Assembly: GCA_938001995.1 (NCBI GenBank)
Contig: CALLAV010000207.1
Span: 1-10,612 of the forward strand
Direction of reading: 5' to 3'
DNA: 10,612 nucleotides
Source of the DNA: an uncultured Amylibacter sp.
GTDB taxonomy: Bacteria; Pseudomonadota; Alphaproteobacteria; Rhodobacterales; Rhodobacteraceae
The position numbers were made by a program, and so were the translations under genes. Below, piece after piece: positions 1 to 6,125 of this stretch; within the stretch, counting starts at the first letter, position 1; the number at the start of each line of letters is the position of its first letter. Under the pieces are notes generated by a model, which did no database searches, was not told the DNA's origin, and saw nothing but the letters and a program-made list of their open reading frames with translations.

Positions 1-1
1 G

Positions 2-634
2 TTCATGTTCATCTTCAACACGGATCTGTTGTTGATCGATGTAGGTCCGATGAAGGCGGTGTTTGTCTTCTTTGTCTCGTTGGTGGCGATGCTGGTTTTT
101 GCGGCTGTCACACAGGGATATTTCTTTGCGAAATCAAAGAAATGGGAAAGCGCCGTGATGCTGTTGATTGTGTTCATGTTGTTCCGCCCTGATTTCTTCT
201 TGGATCAATGGAAAGATAAATACACCGAAGTCACAGGCCCAGCTGCCTTGACTGCGCTCTCAGAGCTGCCTTCAGGATCCTCTGCACGTTTGCGCATTTC
301 GGCACCTGATTTTGACACAGGGGTCGTGGGGAACATCACCGTGGCCTTCACGCCAGACGCAGACGGATCAGCGCAAGAACGCTTGTCCGCCGTGGGCCTT
401 AGCGTGATGGAAAGCGACGGGATCTTGCAATTGGATGAACCTTTCCCCGGAACGCCATATTTCGATCAACTGGCAAACGACTATGATTTCTACGGCGATG
501 CGCCTGCCCAAATCGAAGCTGTCGCCATTGAAAACGAACGCATGCCAAAGGAAATCTTCTTCATCCCAGCGTTCTTCTTGTTGTTCTTCATCATCCTGCT
601 GCAACGCCCACGGGCTACGCAGCCAGCATTCTAG
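2..634 (+). CDS. TRAP transporter fused permease, C-terminal part (partial at 5' end)
   Basis: The open frame runs in from before the window (base 2 is already in frame), so this is the C-terminal end of a longer protein; the ATG at 5 is probably internal. Visible, counting from that Met: a hydrophobic start with FIFNTDLLLID, membrane segments at about 16-41 and 47-66, a soluble acidic stretch at about 75-180, and a last membrane helix at about 183-200 followed by RPRATQPAF. This layout matches the C-terminal extension (DUF3394) of TRAP transporters whose small and large membrane subunits are fused (12TM type), which import organic acids with a periplasmic TAXI-type binding protein. The substrate cannot be told from this fragment. 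A universal stress protein gene follows with its ribosome binding site overlapping this stop codon, an arrangement known for TRAP operons (TeaD beside TeaABC). Family assignment is fairly sure; it rests on recognition, not on a search. Confidence 0.82.
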   Translation, partial: FMFIFNTDLLLIDVGPMKAVFVFFVSLVAMLVFAAVTQGYFFAKSKKWESAVMLLIVFMLFRPDFFLDQWKDKYTEVTGPAALTALSELPSGSSARLRISAPDFDTGVVGNITVAFTPDADGSAQERLSAVGLSVMESDGILQLDEPFPGTPYFDQLANDYDFYGDAPAQIEAVAIENERMPKEIFFIPAFFLLFFIILLQRPRATQPAF

Positions 635-638
635 GAGG
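633..638 (+). promoter_or_regulatory. Shine-Dalgarno of the universal stress protein gene
   Basis: AGGAGG lies six bases before the ATG at 645 and overlaps the TAG stop (632-634) of the permease gene. It fixes the start of the stress protein at 645, although the same frame is open further upstream to 435. The overlap suggests translational coupling of the two genes. Confidence 0.85.
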
Positions 639-644
639 TTTGTT

Positions 645-1067
645 ATGTATAAGACTGTCCTGATCCCCATTGATGTCTCGGTTCCCGCCGAGGCGCAAAA
701 GCTGTTGTCCGCGGCAAAACAAATGTCTTTGGGCTGGGAAGCCACGCTTCACGTTGCAACGGTGATCCCAAACGTAGGTATGGCGATAGTTGGCTCCTAT
801 TTGGATGATGATTTCGAAAACCGCAGTCGCACCGCAGTCGAGGCTCAGCTTGCCGATACCGTCTCCACAGCAGGGATTGACGCAATCCAACATGTGCTGG
901 TCGGGTCAGTCTATGACTGCGTCATCAACCTTGCCAATCAAATCAAAGCGGACCTGATCATCATGGGCGCCCACCAACCCGAACTGCGCGACTACCTCCT
1001 AGGCTCCAACGCCGCCCGCGTCGTGCGCCATTCCAAACAATCCGTTCTGGTGATCAGAGACACGTAA
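645..1067 (+). CDS. Universal stress protein (UspA family), TRAP-associated
   Basis: A 140-residue single-domain Usp, the usual length. It opens with MYKTVLIPIDVS, the first beta strand and nucleotide-site aspartate of the fold, and ends with the Usp signature: IIMGAH at 105-110, LLGSNAARVVRHS at 118-130 and SVLVI at 133-137. In ATP-binding members the loop reads G-2x-G-9x-G(S/T). Here the first G (108) and the final GS (120-121) are kept, but the middle glycine is Gln111 and the last spacing is 8 residues, not 9, so ATP binding is likely altered or different. The gene starts ten bases after the TRAP permease stop with a perfect ribosome binding site, so it is almost certainly in that operon. 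By analogy with TeaD it may modulate the transporter; that role is inferred. The start is chosen over longer in-frame options because of the AGGAGG. Confidence 0.93.
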   Translation: MYKTVLIPIDVSVPAEAQKLLSAAKQMSLGWEATLHVATVIPNVGMAIVGSYLDDDFENRSRTAVEAQLADTVSTAGIDAIQHVLVGSVYDCVINLANQIKADLIIMGAHQPELRDYLLGSNAARVVRHSKQSVLVIRDT

Positions 1068-1119
1068 ATCGAGCCCTCCGCAAAAAGGGTTAAGGTGTTC
1101 TGAAACGGTATTTGGAAAA

Positions 1120-1195
1120 TGGTGCCCCCACACGGACTCGAACCGCGGACCTACTGATTACAAATCAGTTGCTCTACCAGCTGAGCTATAGGGGC
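1120..1195 (-). tRNA. tRNA-Thr (anticodon TGT)
   Basis: Read on the minus strand the 76 bases fold as a full cloverleaf. The acceptor stem GCCCCTA pairs with TGGGGGC (one T-G wobble); the D-arm contains AGCTCAG and TGGTAGAGC; the anticodon stem ACTGA/TCAGT closes the loop TTTGTAA, which gives anticodon TGT; the T-arm carries GGTTCGAGTCC. Discriminator A and an encoded CCA complete the 3' end. It stands alone, convergent with the stress protein gene and downstream of the fbpB-like gene on the same strand. A candidate promoter of its own lies just upstream. Confidence 0.97.
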
Positions 1196-1205
1196 ACTGC
1201 GCGGC

Positions 1206-1234
1206 GTTTTGGGGGAAGATGCAGGTGATTGCAA
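1206..1234 (-). promoter_or_regulatory. Candidate promoter of tRNA-Thr
   Basis: On the minus strand a -35-like TTGCAA (1229-1234) is followed after 17 bases by a -10-like CAAAAC (1206-1211). Predicted transcription would begin about five bases before the tRNA. Match to consensus is modest, but position and spacing mirror the better tRNA-Met promoter in this window. Confidence 0.45.
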
Positions 1235-1263
1235 GTGTTTTCTCGCCCCAATTTTGCAAAAAA

Positions 1264-2952
1264 TCAGTCGCGATTGGTGAGGCTTACGATGGCGACGGCG
1301 ATGAGGCTGATTAAAACGATCACAAGGGCTGCGGGGGCGGCGCCTTCGATGTCTTCGAGCGAAGCTTTGCTGTAGACTGCGGTGGCCAACGTGCGCTCTG
1401 AATAGAGCAGCAAAGTGGCTGGAAGCTCTTTGGCGGCGTCTACGAAAATCAACAGCCCAGCGGTGGCCACGGCCCCTTTGATCAATGGCGCATAAAGCTG
1501 CGTAAGCGTTTGGCGCGGTGTTTTACCCAAAGAGCGTGAGGCCATGCCGAGGTTGGGTGAGATCTTGGTAAACGCAGCGTCGATGGTACCAACGGAAATG
1601 GCGAAGAAGCGCACGCAGTACGCAAGGATCACGGCCCCCATAGACCCAACGAGCAACAAGCCAGGATCAAAGCCGGTGATCCATAGGATGGCGTCAGCAA
1701 AGCTGTGATCCAAGGCTGCGAAAGGAAACAAGATACCAAGTCCAAGCACAGCGCCCGGCGCGGCGTAGCCAATGGTGGTGACGGGCAGCAGGCGCGTCAT
1801 CAAACCGTTGCGCATCAGGCGGACGCTGAACACCAGCAACACACCTGCAACAACTGTGACGCCTGCGGCAATGCCTGACAGCGCAATGGTGCGTAGCATT
1901 GCAGTCCAAAGGTCAGGATCAGCCCAGAGTTCCCATCGGCCCAGCGCGTGATCAAGGAGAATACCCATCGGAAGGACAAAACCTGACAAGATTGGGATGA
2001 TGCAAAACGCTGCGGCAGCCCAGCCCGCACCTTTGGACAATTCCAGCGGCTTTGGCGGGCGCATATTGCGGGCGGTTTCGTGAAACTTGATCCGACGGCG
2101 GCTGAATTTTTCCAGCACAACCAGAACAAAGACAAAGATCAGGATGACACAGGCCAACTGTGCTGCCCCCCCCGCGTTGCTGCCGTCCAACCAAACCGAA
2201 AAGATGCCTGTTGTCAGGGTCTGAACGGCAAAGAACTCCATCGCGCCAAATTCATTCAGGGTTTCCATCATGACAATGGCAACGCTGGCAGCGATGGCAG
2301 GACGTGCGAGCGGCAGGCCGACACGCCAGAAGCTGCCGATAGGGCCGCATCCCAATGCGCGAGCGACTTCTATCGCGGCACCTGATTGGGTGCGAAACAC
2401 GCTGCGGGTCAGGAAATAGACATAAGGATACAAGGCTGAGGCCAGCACGAGGATCGCAATCCCGCGCGAGCGGATTTCTGGGAACATGTAGTCGCGCTTG
2501 GTGGCCCAGCCAAAGACTTCGCGCATCCACGTTTGCACAGGCCCTGCATATTCGAGGAAATCTACTATCGCAAAGGCTGCGATATAGGCGGGCAGAGATA
2601 GCGGCAACAGCAGCGCCCATTGCAGCACGCGCCGCCCTGGAAAGCGGTACATCACGACCAGCCAAGCCGTCAGCGTGCCAACACAGCCCGCCAGAACCCC
2701 AACGCCCGCCATCATCATCAGCGAATTGCGCACATAACGGGGCAGGGTGGTTGATAACATGTGAGGCCAGATGTTCTCTTCTGGGAACAATGCGAGGTAA
2801 AACACCGTCGCAATTGGCAACACAACAAGAGCCGCAATAGCCAAGCCCAACACGCCCCAACCGTCAATGGCCAGCCTTCGCCGCATGGGTGCGGGCCGTG
2901 GCACAGAGGTGACAGGCGGTATATCTGATGTATCAGCCATTGATCCGCGCAT
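1264..2952 (-). CDS. fbpB: ABC transporter permease, FbpB type (probable ferric iron uptake)
   Basis: A 562-residue inner-membrane protein with two permease halves, each with about six hydrophobic segments. Each half has the cytoplasmic EAA loop that docks on the ATPase: EVARALGCGPIGSFWRVGLPLA at 195-216 and, in the second half, MASRSLGKTPRQ to YAPL at 470-490. ETLNEFGAMEFFAVQTLTTG (230-249) and DAAKELPATLLLYSERTLAT (505-524) are typical of the FbpB/SfuB ferric iron permeases, which work with a periplasmic iron-binding protein (FbpA) and an ATPase (FbpC). Neither partner is next to it: tRNA-Thr lies downstream and a divergent sulfotransferase-like gene upstream. Met5 (position 2940) is an alternative start; neither start has a good ribosome binding site. 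An eight-G run sits inside the coding strand (2166-2173). Family is confident; iron as substrate is inferred from the family, and a related thiamine- or polyamine-type importer is less likely. Confidence 0.88.
   Translation of the reverse strand: MRGSMADTSDIPPVTSVPRPAPMRRRLAIDGWGVLGLAIAALVVLPIATVFYLALFPEENIWPHMLSTTLPRYVRNSLMMMAGVGVLAGCVGTLTAWLVVMYRFPGRRVLQWALLLPLSLPAYIAAFAIVDFLEYAGPVQTWMREVFGWATKRDYMFPEIRSRGIAILVLASALYPYVYFLTRSVFRTQSGAAIEVARALGCGPIGSFWRVGLPLARPAIAASVAIVMMETLNEFGAMEFFAVQTLTTGIFSVWLDGSNAGGAAQLACVILIFVFVLVVLEKFSRRRIKFHETARNMRPPKPLELSKGAGWAAAAFCIIPILSGFVLPMGILLDHALGRWELWADPDLWTAMLRTIALSGIAAGVTVVAGVLLVFSVRLMRNGLMTRLLPVTTIGYAAPGAVLGLGILFPFAALDHSFADAILWITGFDPGLLLVGSMGAVILAYCVRFFAISVGTIDAAFTKISPNLGMASRSLGKTPRQTLTQLYAPLIKGAVATAGLLIFVDAAKELPATLLLYSERTLATAVYSKASLEDIEGAAPAALVIVLISLIAVAIVSLTNRD
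2166..2173 (-). repeat. Homopolymer run of eight G in the fbpB-like coding strand
   Basis: Eight consecutive C on the plus strand read as G8 in the gene and encode part of Asn-Ala-Gly-Gly-Ala-Ala (residues 259-264), in the second part of the first permease half. Gain or loss of one base would frameshift the remaining 300 residues. Confidence 0.9.
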
Positions 2953-2994
2953 AAACCAAAGCTATTTCAGTGTCCATAACGGCGTTTTCATTTG

Positions 2995-3023
2995 GGTTTA
3001 CTCCCGCTTATCAAATCTAAACC
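2995..3023. repeat. Inverted repeat GGTTTA-N17-TAAACC in a divergent promoter region
   Basis: GGTTTA (2995-3000) and its perfect complement TAAACC (3018-3023) are separated by 17 bases, so the half-sites are 23 bases apart centre to centre, about two helical turns. The element lies between the divergent fbpB-like and sulfotransferase-like genes, where an operator could act on either. I do not recognise a Fur, Irr or RirA box. A 6-base dyad can arise by chance. Confidence 0.35.
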
Positions 3024-3044
3024 TAAGTGTGATATAGGGCAGGC

Positions 3045-3935
3045 ATGGACCTTCGACTACACATCGGTGTGCACCGCACAGCCACACAGCATTTACGCAA
3101 AATGCTGGCGCTGAACAGCGAACTGTTGGCAGAGCACGGCGTTTGTGTGCCTAGCCCAGAACACGCAGAGAAAGCCTTTGCCCGCGCGGTGCGCCAGCTA
3201 AAAGCCAAAGAAAATGTGGATAGGATCAACGCGGACCTGTTGTCATCCCTGACGCAGGACAAAGAATACAACCGCATTGTGATGGTGGACCCGAATGTGT
3301 CGGGCACGCTGATGCGCCCTATCGGGAAAGAGTTCTTTTATCCGCGCATTGGCACAACCATATCGCGTATCGTAACATCGCTCGAAGGGTTGCCTGCGCG
3401 TCTGTTCGTCAGCATTCGCAATCCTGCGACCTTTATCCCGTCCTGTTATGGCAAAGGGATTCGGTCAAAACCTGATGTATCGTTCCAATCGTTCGTGTCC
3501 GAGGCGAACCTGCAAGGGCTGCGGTGGTCTGATTTCCTGCACCGTGCGCAGTTGAAAAAGGCGGACCTGCCGATGACCGTTTGGCGCTATGAAGATTATC
3601 CCTTCATTTGGCGCGATGTGGTTCAGGCCCTTACGGGCATCGAAAACCGCGAGGATTTGGTGGGGCATACGAAACCCATGAACACTGGATTGTCTTTGCG
3701 TGGGGCCATCCTGATGCACACATACCTTAGCGAGAAAGAAGCCAAAACCCGCGAAGAATTTGAAACAGTTCGCATGGCGTTTGATCAAAAATTCCCGAGC
3801 AGTCTTGGCCACAATCATAATCTGCATTGGCCGACCGAGCTGACCGAGAGCATGACAGAGAACTACGAAGATGATTGGTACTACATCGAGCGAATGGAAA
3901 ACGTAGAGACGATTAAAGCCCCCATCGTCACTTAG
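3045..3935 (+). CDS. Sulfotransferase-like hypothetical protein
   Basis: A 296-residue protein with no signal peptide or membrane segment. The N-terminus, LHIGVHRTATQHLRKML (5-21), resembles the nucleotide-binding start of PAPS-dependent sulfotransferases (LHIGxHKTGTTxLQ), but the usual K-T-G-T-T is R-T-A-T-Q. The middle segment FVSIRNPATFIPSCYG (121-136) fits the second nucleotide-binding element, with R125, P127 and S133 in the expected order. WRYEDYP follows at 180-186. This supports membership of the sulfotransferase/P-loop fold; catalytic activity is uncertain because the loop is degenerate. AGGG (3036-3039) five bases before the ATG supports the start. The gene diverges from the fbpB-like gene and its stop overlaps the stop of convergent matB. 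Acceptor and role are unknown; a former or regulatory sulfotransferase, or a branch with a changed donor, are all possible. Confidence 0.75.
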   Translation: MDLRLHIGVHRTATQHLRKMLALNSELLAEHGVCVPSPEHAEKAFARAVRQLKAKENVDRINADLLSSLTQDKEYNRIVMVDPNVSGTLMRPIGKEFFYPRIGTTISRIVTSLEGLPARLFVSIRNPATFIPSCYGKGIRSKPDVSFQSFVSEANLQGLRWSDFLHRAQLKKADLPMTVWRYEDYPFIWRDVVQALTGIENREDLVGHTKPMNTGLSLRGAILMHTYLSEKEAKTREEFETVRMAFDQKFPSSLGHNHNLHWPTELTESMTENYEDDWYYIERMENVETIKAPIVT

Positions 3936-5443
3936 GTAAATAGGTTCTTCAACTCTTCGCGCAGCAGGTTCTTTTGCACTTTGCCCATGGTGTTTCGTGG
4001 TAAAGCATCCATCACAATCAGCTTTCGGGGATGTTTGAACCGCGCCAGCGTGTCGTGAAGGTGTTTGGCAATGGCGTCCAAGTCTGGTGTTTCGCCCGTT
4101 TTGGCCACCAAAACCCCGACAGGCGTTTCACCAAAGTCAGGGTGGGCCACGCCCACAACCGCGCTCTCAAGCACGCCGTTTTGGGAATCCAGCACCTCTT
4201 CGATTTCTTTTGGATAGATGTTGAACCCACCTGAAATAATCAAGTCCTTGTTGCGCCCAACGATCTGCACATAACCGTCAGCATCAATCACACCCATATC
4301 GCCCGTGATGAAAAAACCGTTGTCACGCAGTTCTTCAGCGGTTTTTTCGGGCATCTGCCAATAGCCTTGGAAGACATTGTCACCGCGTACTTCCAAGATC
4401 CCAATTTCGCCGTTTGGCAAGGTTTCACCCGTGTTTGGATCAGTAACTTTCACCTCCACACCTTGCAGCGGAAAGCCAACCGTTCCTGCACGTCGTTCGC
4501 CATCAAACGGGTTCGAGGTGTTCATATTGGTTTCGGTCATACCATAGCGTTCAAGGATACGGTGGCCTGTGCGTTCTTCGAATTCCACATGCGTTTCCGC
4601 AAGCAGCGGAGCAGAACCAGACACAAACAACCGCATGTGCGCCGTAAGGTCCTTGGTGAATCGCGCATCGCTTAAAAGGCGTGTGTAAAACGTTGGTACA
4701 CCCATAATAGTCGTGGCCTGCGGTAGCTTTTCGATCACCACGTCCAGATCGAATTTTGGCAGAAAAATCATCGACCCGCCGGCCAAAAGGGTGATGTTGC
4801 TCGCCACAAACAGACCATGCGTGTGGAAAATTGGCAGCGCGTGTAACAGCACGTCATTGCTGGTAAATTGCCACAGATCGGCGAGGGTTTCAGAGTTAGA
4901 TAACAGGTTCTTATGGCTCAGCATCGCGCCTTTGGAACGGCCTGTTGTGCCAGAAGTATACAAAAACGCTGCCAAATCGTCCGCGCCCCGCTCTACCGTC
5001 GCGAATTGCGCGTCCTTGTCCGCCGCTTTGTCCGCAAGACTACCTGAACCGTTCACATCCAATGTTTCCAACTGGGCCGCAGCTCCATCCGCAACGCTTT
5101 GCAAAGCATCGGCCTTAGATGGGTCACAGACAAACAACCGCGCGCCACTGTTTTCTACGAAATATTGCACTTCGTCTGCTGTGTAGGCCGTATTCAGCGG
5201 CAAAAACACGAGACCCGCCTGCACGCAAGCCGCATAAATCGCCAGCGCGGCGCCTGACTTTTCGACCTGTACGGCAACGCGGTCGCCAATGACCAGCCCC
5301 GCATTCGTCAGCACATGTGCAAATTGCGCAGCCTGTTCCAAAAACGCCGCATGCGTTACGTTGGACCCATTGGCCAGCCACAAAAATGGCGTATCGCGCC
5401 CTGCGTGTTTTCCAAACAATGCATCATAGAGGACATTGGCCAT
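3932..5443 (-). CDS. matB: Malonyl-CoA synthetase (malonate--CoA ligase)
   Basis: This cytoplasmic acyl-adenylating enzyme makes malonyl-CoA from malonate, CoA and ATP through malonyl-AMP. At 503 residues it has the usual MatB length and all core motifs: A3 phosphate loop YTSGTTGRSKG at 162-172, A5 ERYGMTE at 298-304, TGD at 380-382, hinge region GRNKDLIISGGFNIYP at 396-411, and A10 PRNTMGKVQK at 482-491 with catalytic Lys488. The run ERYGMTETNMNTSNP, followed by GERRAGTVGFPLQGVE, is characteristic of MatB rather than of fatty-acyl or acetyl ligases. In Rhodopseudomonas MatB the matching lysine is, as I recall, controlled by acetylation. AAGGAG (5451-5456), seven bases before the ATG, fixes the start. 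No malonyl-CoA decarboxylase gene is adjacent. tRNA-Met lies 89 bases upstream on the same strand, with a structured leader between them. Methylmalonate may also be used. Confidence 0.94.
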   Translation of the reverse strand: MANVLYDALFGKHAGRDTPFLWLANGSNVTHAAFLEQAAQFAHVLTNAGLVIGDRVAVQVEKSGAALAIYAACVQAGLVFLPLNTAYTADEVQYFVENSGARLFVCDPSKADALQSVADGAAAQLETLDVNGSGSLADKAADKDAQFATVERGADDLAAFLYTSGTTGRSKGAMLSHKNLLSNSETLADLWQFTSNDVLLHALPIFHTHGLFVASNITLLAGGSMIFLPKFDLDVVIEKLPQATTIMGVPTFYTRLLSDARFTKDLTAHMRLFVSGSAPLLAETHVEFEERTGHRILERYGMTETNMNTSNPFDGERRAGTVGFPLQGVEVKVTDPNTGETLPNGEIGILEVRGDNVFQGYWQMPEKTAEELRDNGFFITGDMGVIDADGYVQIVGRNKDLIISGGFNIYPKEIEEVLDSQNGVLESAVVGVAHPDFGETPVGVLVAKTGETPDLDAIAKHLHDTLARFKHPRKLIVMDALPRNTMGKVQKNLLREELKNLFT

Positions 5444-5450
5444 CTGCGGT

Positions 5451-5456
5451 CTCCTT
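5451..5456 (-). promoter_or_regulatory. Shine-Dalgarno of matB
   Basis: AAGGAG on the minus strand, seven bases before the ATG at 5443. It directly follows, and shares one base with, the possible closing stem of the leader structure, so folding could affect access to it. Confidence 0.85.
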
Positions 5457-5512
5457 CGCTTTGCGCCAGATTACAGAGGCGCACAGGATTCGCATCCTGA
5501 AAGTGACAGCGA
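5456..5512 (-). promoter_or_regulatory. Structured matB leader: two abutting hairpins, possible three-way junction
   Basis: On the minus strand, 5' to 3': CAGGAT-GCGA-ATCCTG (5499-5484), a perfect 6-bp stem capped by a GNRA-type tetraloop. With no base between follows TGCGCC, a 10-base loop and GGCGCA (5483-5462), also perfect. TCGCT (5512-5508) and AGCGA (5460-5456) could pair to enclose both hairpins, and the second strand runs straight into the matB Shine-Dalgarno. The hairpins are seen directly; the closing stem and any regulatory role are inference. No T-run follows, so it is not a normal terminator. It matches no riboswitch class I recognise. It could also be a processing signal between tRNA and mRNA. 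Confidence 0.5.
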
Positions 5513-5532
5513 GGACCAAAAAGGGATTGCGG

Positions 5533-5609
5533 TGGTGGCGTGAGAGAGACTTGAACTCTCGACCTCACGATTATGAGTCGTGCGCTCTAACCAACTGAGC
5601 TACCACGCC
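5533..5609 (-). tRNA. tRNA-Met (anticodon CAT), probably elongator
   Basis: The 77 bases on the minus strand fold as a cloverleaf. The acceptor stem GGCGTGG pairs with TCACGCC (one G-T wobble); the D-arm has AGCTCAG and TTGGTTAGAGC; the anticodon stem CACGA/TCGTG closes loop CTCATAA with anticodon CAT; the T-arm is GAGAG/CTCTC around TTCAAGT. Discriminator A and CCA are encoded. The fully paired first acceptor position argues against initiator tRNA. The body resembles E. coli elongator tRNA-Met, but a lysidine-modified tRNA-Ile2 reading ATA has the same encoded anticodon and is not strictly excluded. matB lies downstream on the same strand with no clear terminator between, so cotranscription is possible. 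Confidence 0.95.
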
Positions 5610-5621
5610 GCACCGTGGCGC

Positions 5622-5650
5622 TGTTTAGGCAACTGAACCGCACCCGTCAA
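5622..5650 (-). promoter_or_regulatory. Promoter of tRNA-Met (and possibly matB)
   Basis: On the minus strand a near-consensus -35, CTTGACG (TTGACG at 5645-5650), is followed after exactly 17 bases by the -10-like TAAACA (5622-5627). Transcription would start about six bases before the tRNA 5' end. The strong -35, relaxed -10 and short leader fit stable-RNA promoters of Rhodobacterales. No other promoter is evident before matB. Confidence 0.7.
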
Positions 5651-5708
5651 GCGCCGAAATCGTGGGGTTTTGGGGTTTCTTCTGGCTTTACAGCGGAGCC
5701 AAGCGCTC

Positions 5709-5738
5709 TTGACCGCGCGCCCTTGCACCCGCTACGGC
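5709..5738 (+). promoter_or_regulatory. Candidate promoter of the ArsR-family gene, possibly leaderless
   Basis: CTTGACC supplies a good -35 (TTGACC, 5709-5714). The best -10 after 18 bases is the poor TACGGC (5733-5738). Transcription would begin at or within a base or so of the ATG at 5746, consistent with the absence of a clear ribosome binding site. The -10 is weak, so this is tentative. Confidence 0.3.
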
Positions 5739-5745
5739 TGGGCGT

Positions 5746-6078
5746 ATGTCATACCCGTCCCTTGATCTTGTCTTTTCCGCGCTTGCCGATCCCACACGTC
5801 GCGCGATTCTGACGCTCTTGTTAGAAGACGATATGGCCGTGACCGATGTGGCCGAGCCGTTTGAAATGTCACTGGCGGCGATCTCAAAACACCTGCAAAT
5901 CCTGTCCCGCGCGGGGCTGATCGAACAAGAGCGCCGTGGCCGCGTGAAATGGTGCAAACTGGCGCCCGAGGCGTTGAAAAATGCGTCGATCTGGATGGAA
6001 AGCTTTGGGCAGTTCGAGGTGGTGAACCTCGATCAGTTTGAAAAATTCCTGCAATCCGAAACAATCGACACGGAATAG
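5746..6078 (+). CDS. ArsR-family winged-helix transcriptional regulator
   Basis: A 110-residue DNA-binding protein. The N-terminus DLVFSALADPTRRAILTLL (7-25) is the classic ArsR opening. The helix-turn-helix spans about 31-53 with recognition helix MSLAAISKHLQIL (41-53), followed by AGLIEQERRGRVKWCKL (56-72), the beta wing. This is the subfamily usually encoded beside an SRPBCC/AHSA1-domain gene. No such gene is present here; the next gene encodes an exported DUF3131 protein 47 bases on. No CxC metal site is seen near the recognition helix (only a lone Cys70), so classic arsenic or metal sensing is unlikely. The ligand is unknown. The start ATG has no good Shine-Dalgarno but gives the full-length domain. 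It diverges from tRNA-Met, with a 136-base gap. Confidence 0.92.
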   Translation: MSYPSLDLVFSALADPTRRAILTLLLEDDMAVTDVAEPFEMSLAAISKHLQILSRAGLIEQERRGRVKWCKLAPEALKNASIWMESFGQFEVVNLDQFEKFLQSETIDTE

Positions 6079-6125
6079 CAGCGTATTTCAGCGTTTGTTA
6101 GGTATTTGCGCCCTATTGAGGGGGT

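Noticed and set aside
368..893. Minus-strand open frames across the TRAP permease end and the stress protein gene
   Set aside because: They overlap two well-supported genes and have no ribosome binding site or recognisable domain; they mirror the codon pattern of the real genes.
1076..1092. Short stem CCCT/AGGG after the stress protein gene as an intrinsic terminator
   Set aside because: Only four base pairs with no following T-run on either strand, so termination is not supported.
1120..1195. tRNA-Thr as an integration site for a mobile element
   Set aside because: No integrase, no repeated copy of the tRNA 3' end nearby, and both flanks hold ordinary chromosomal genes.
1694..2860. Several open frames in other phases inside the fbpB-like gene
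   Set aside because: Their Arg/Ser/Cys/His-rich composition is typical of out-of-frame translation, and the permease frame is complete with both EAA loops.
5317..5598. Plus-strand open frame across the matB start and into tRNA-Met
   Set aside because: It runs through a clear tRNA and the matB ribosome binding site, and its product resembles no protein.
5533..5609. The CAT-anticodon tRNA as initiator tRNA-fMet
   Set aside because: The first acceptor pair is G-C; an initiator would show the unpaired position 1-72 and three G-C pairs in the anticodon stem, which are not present here.
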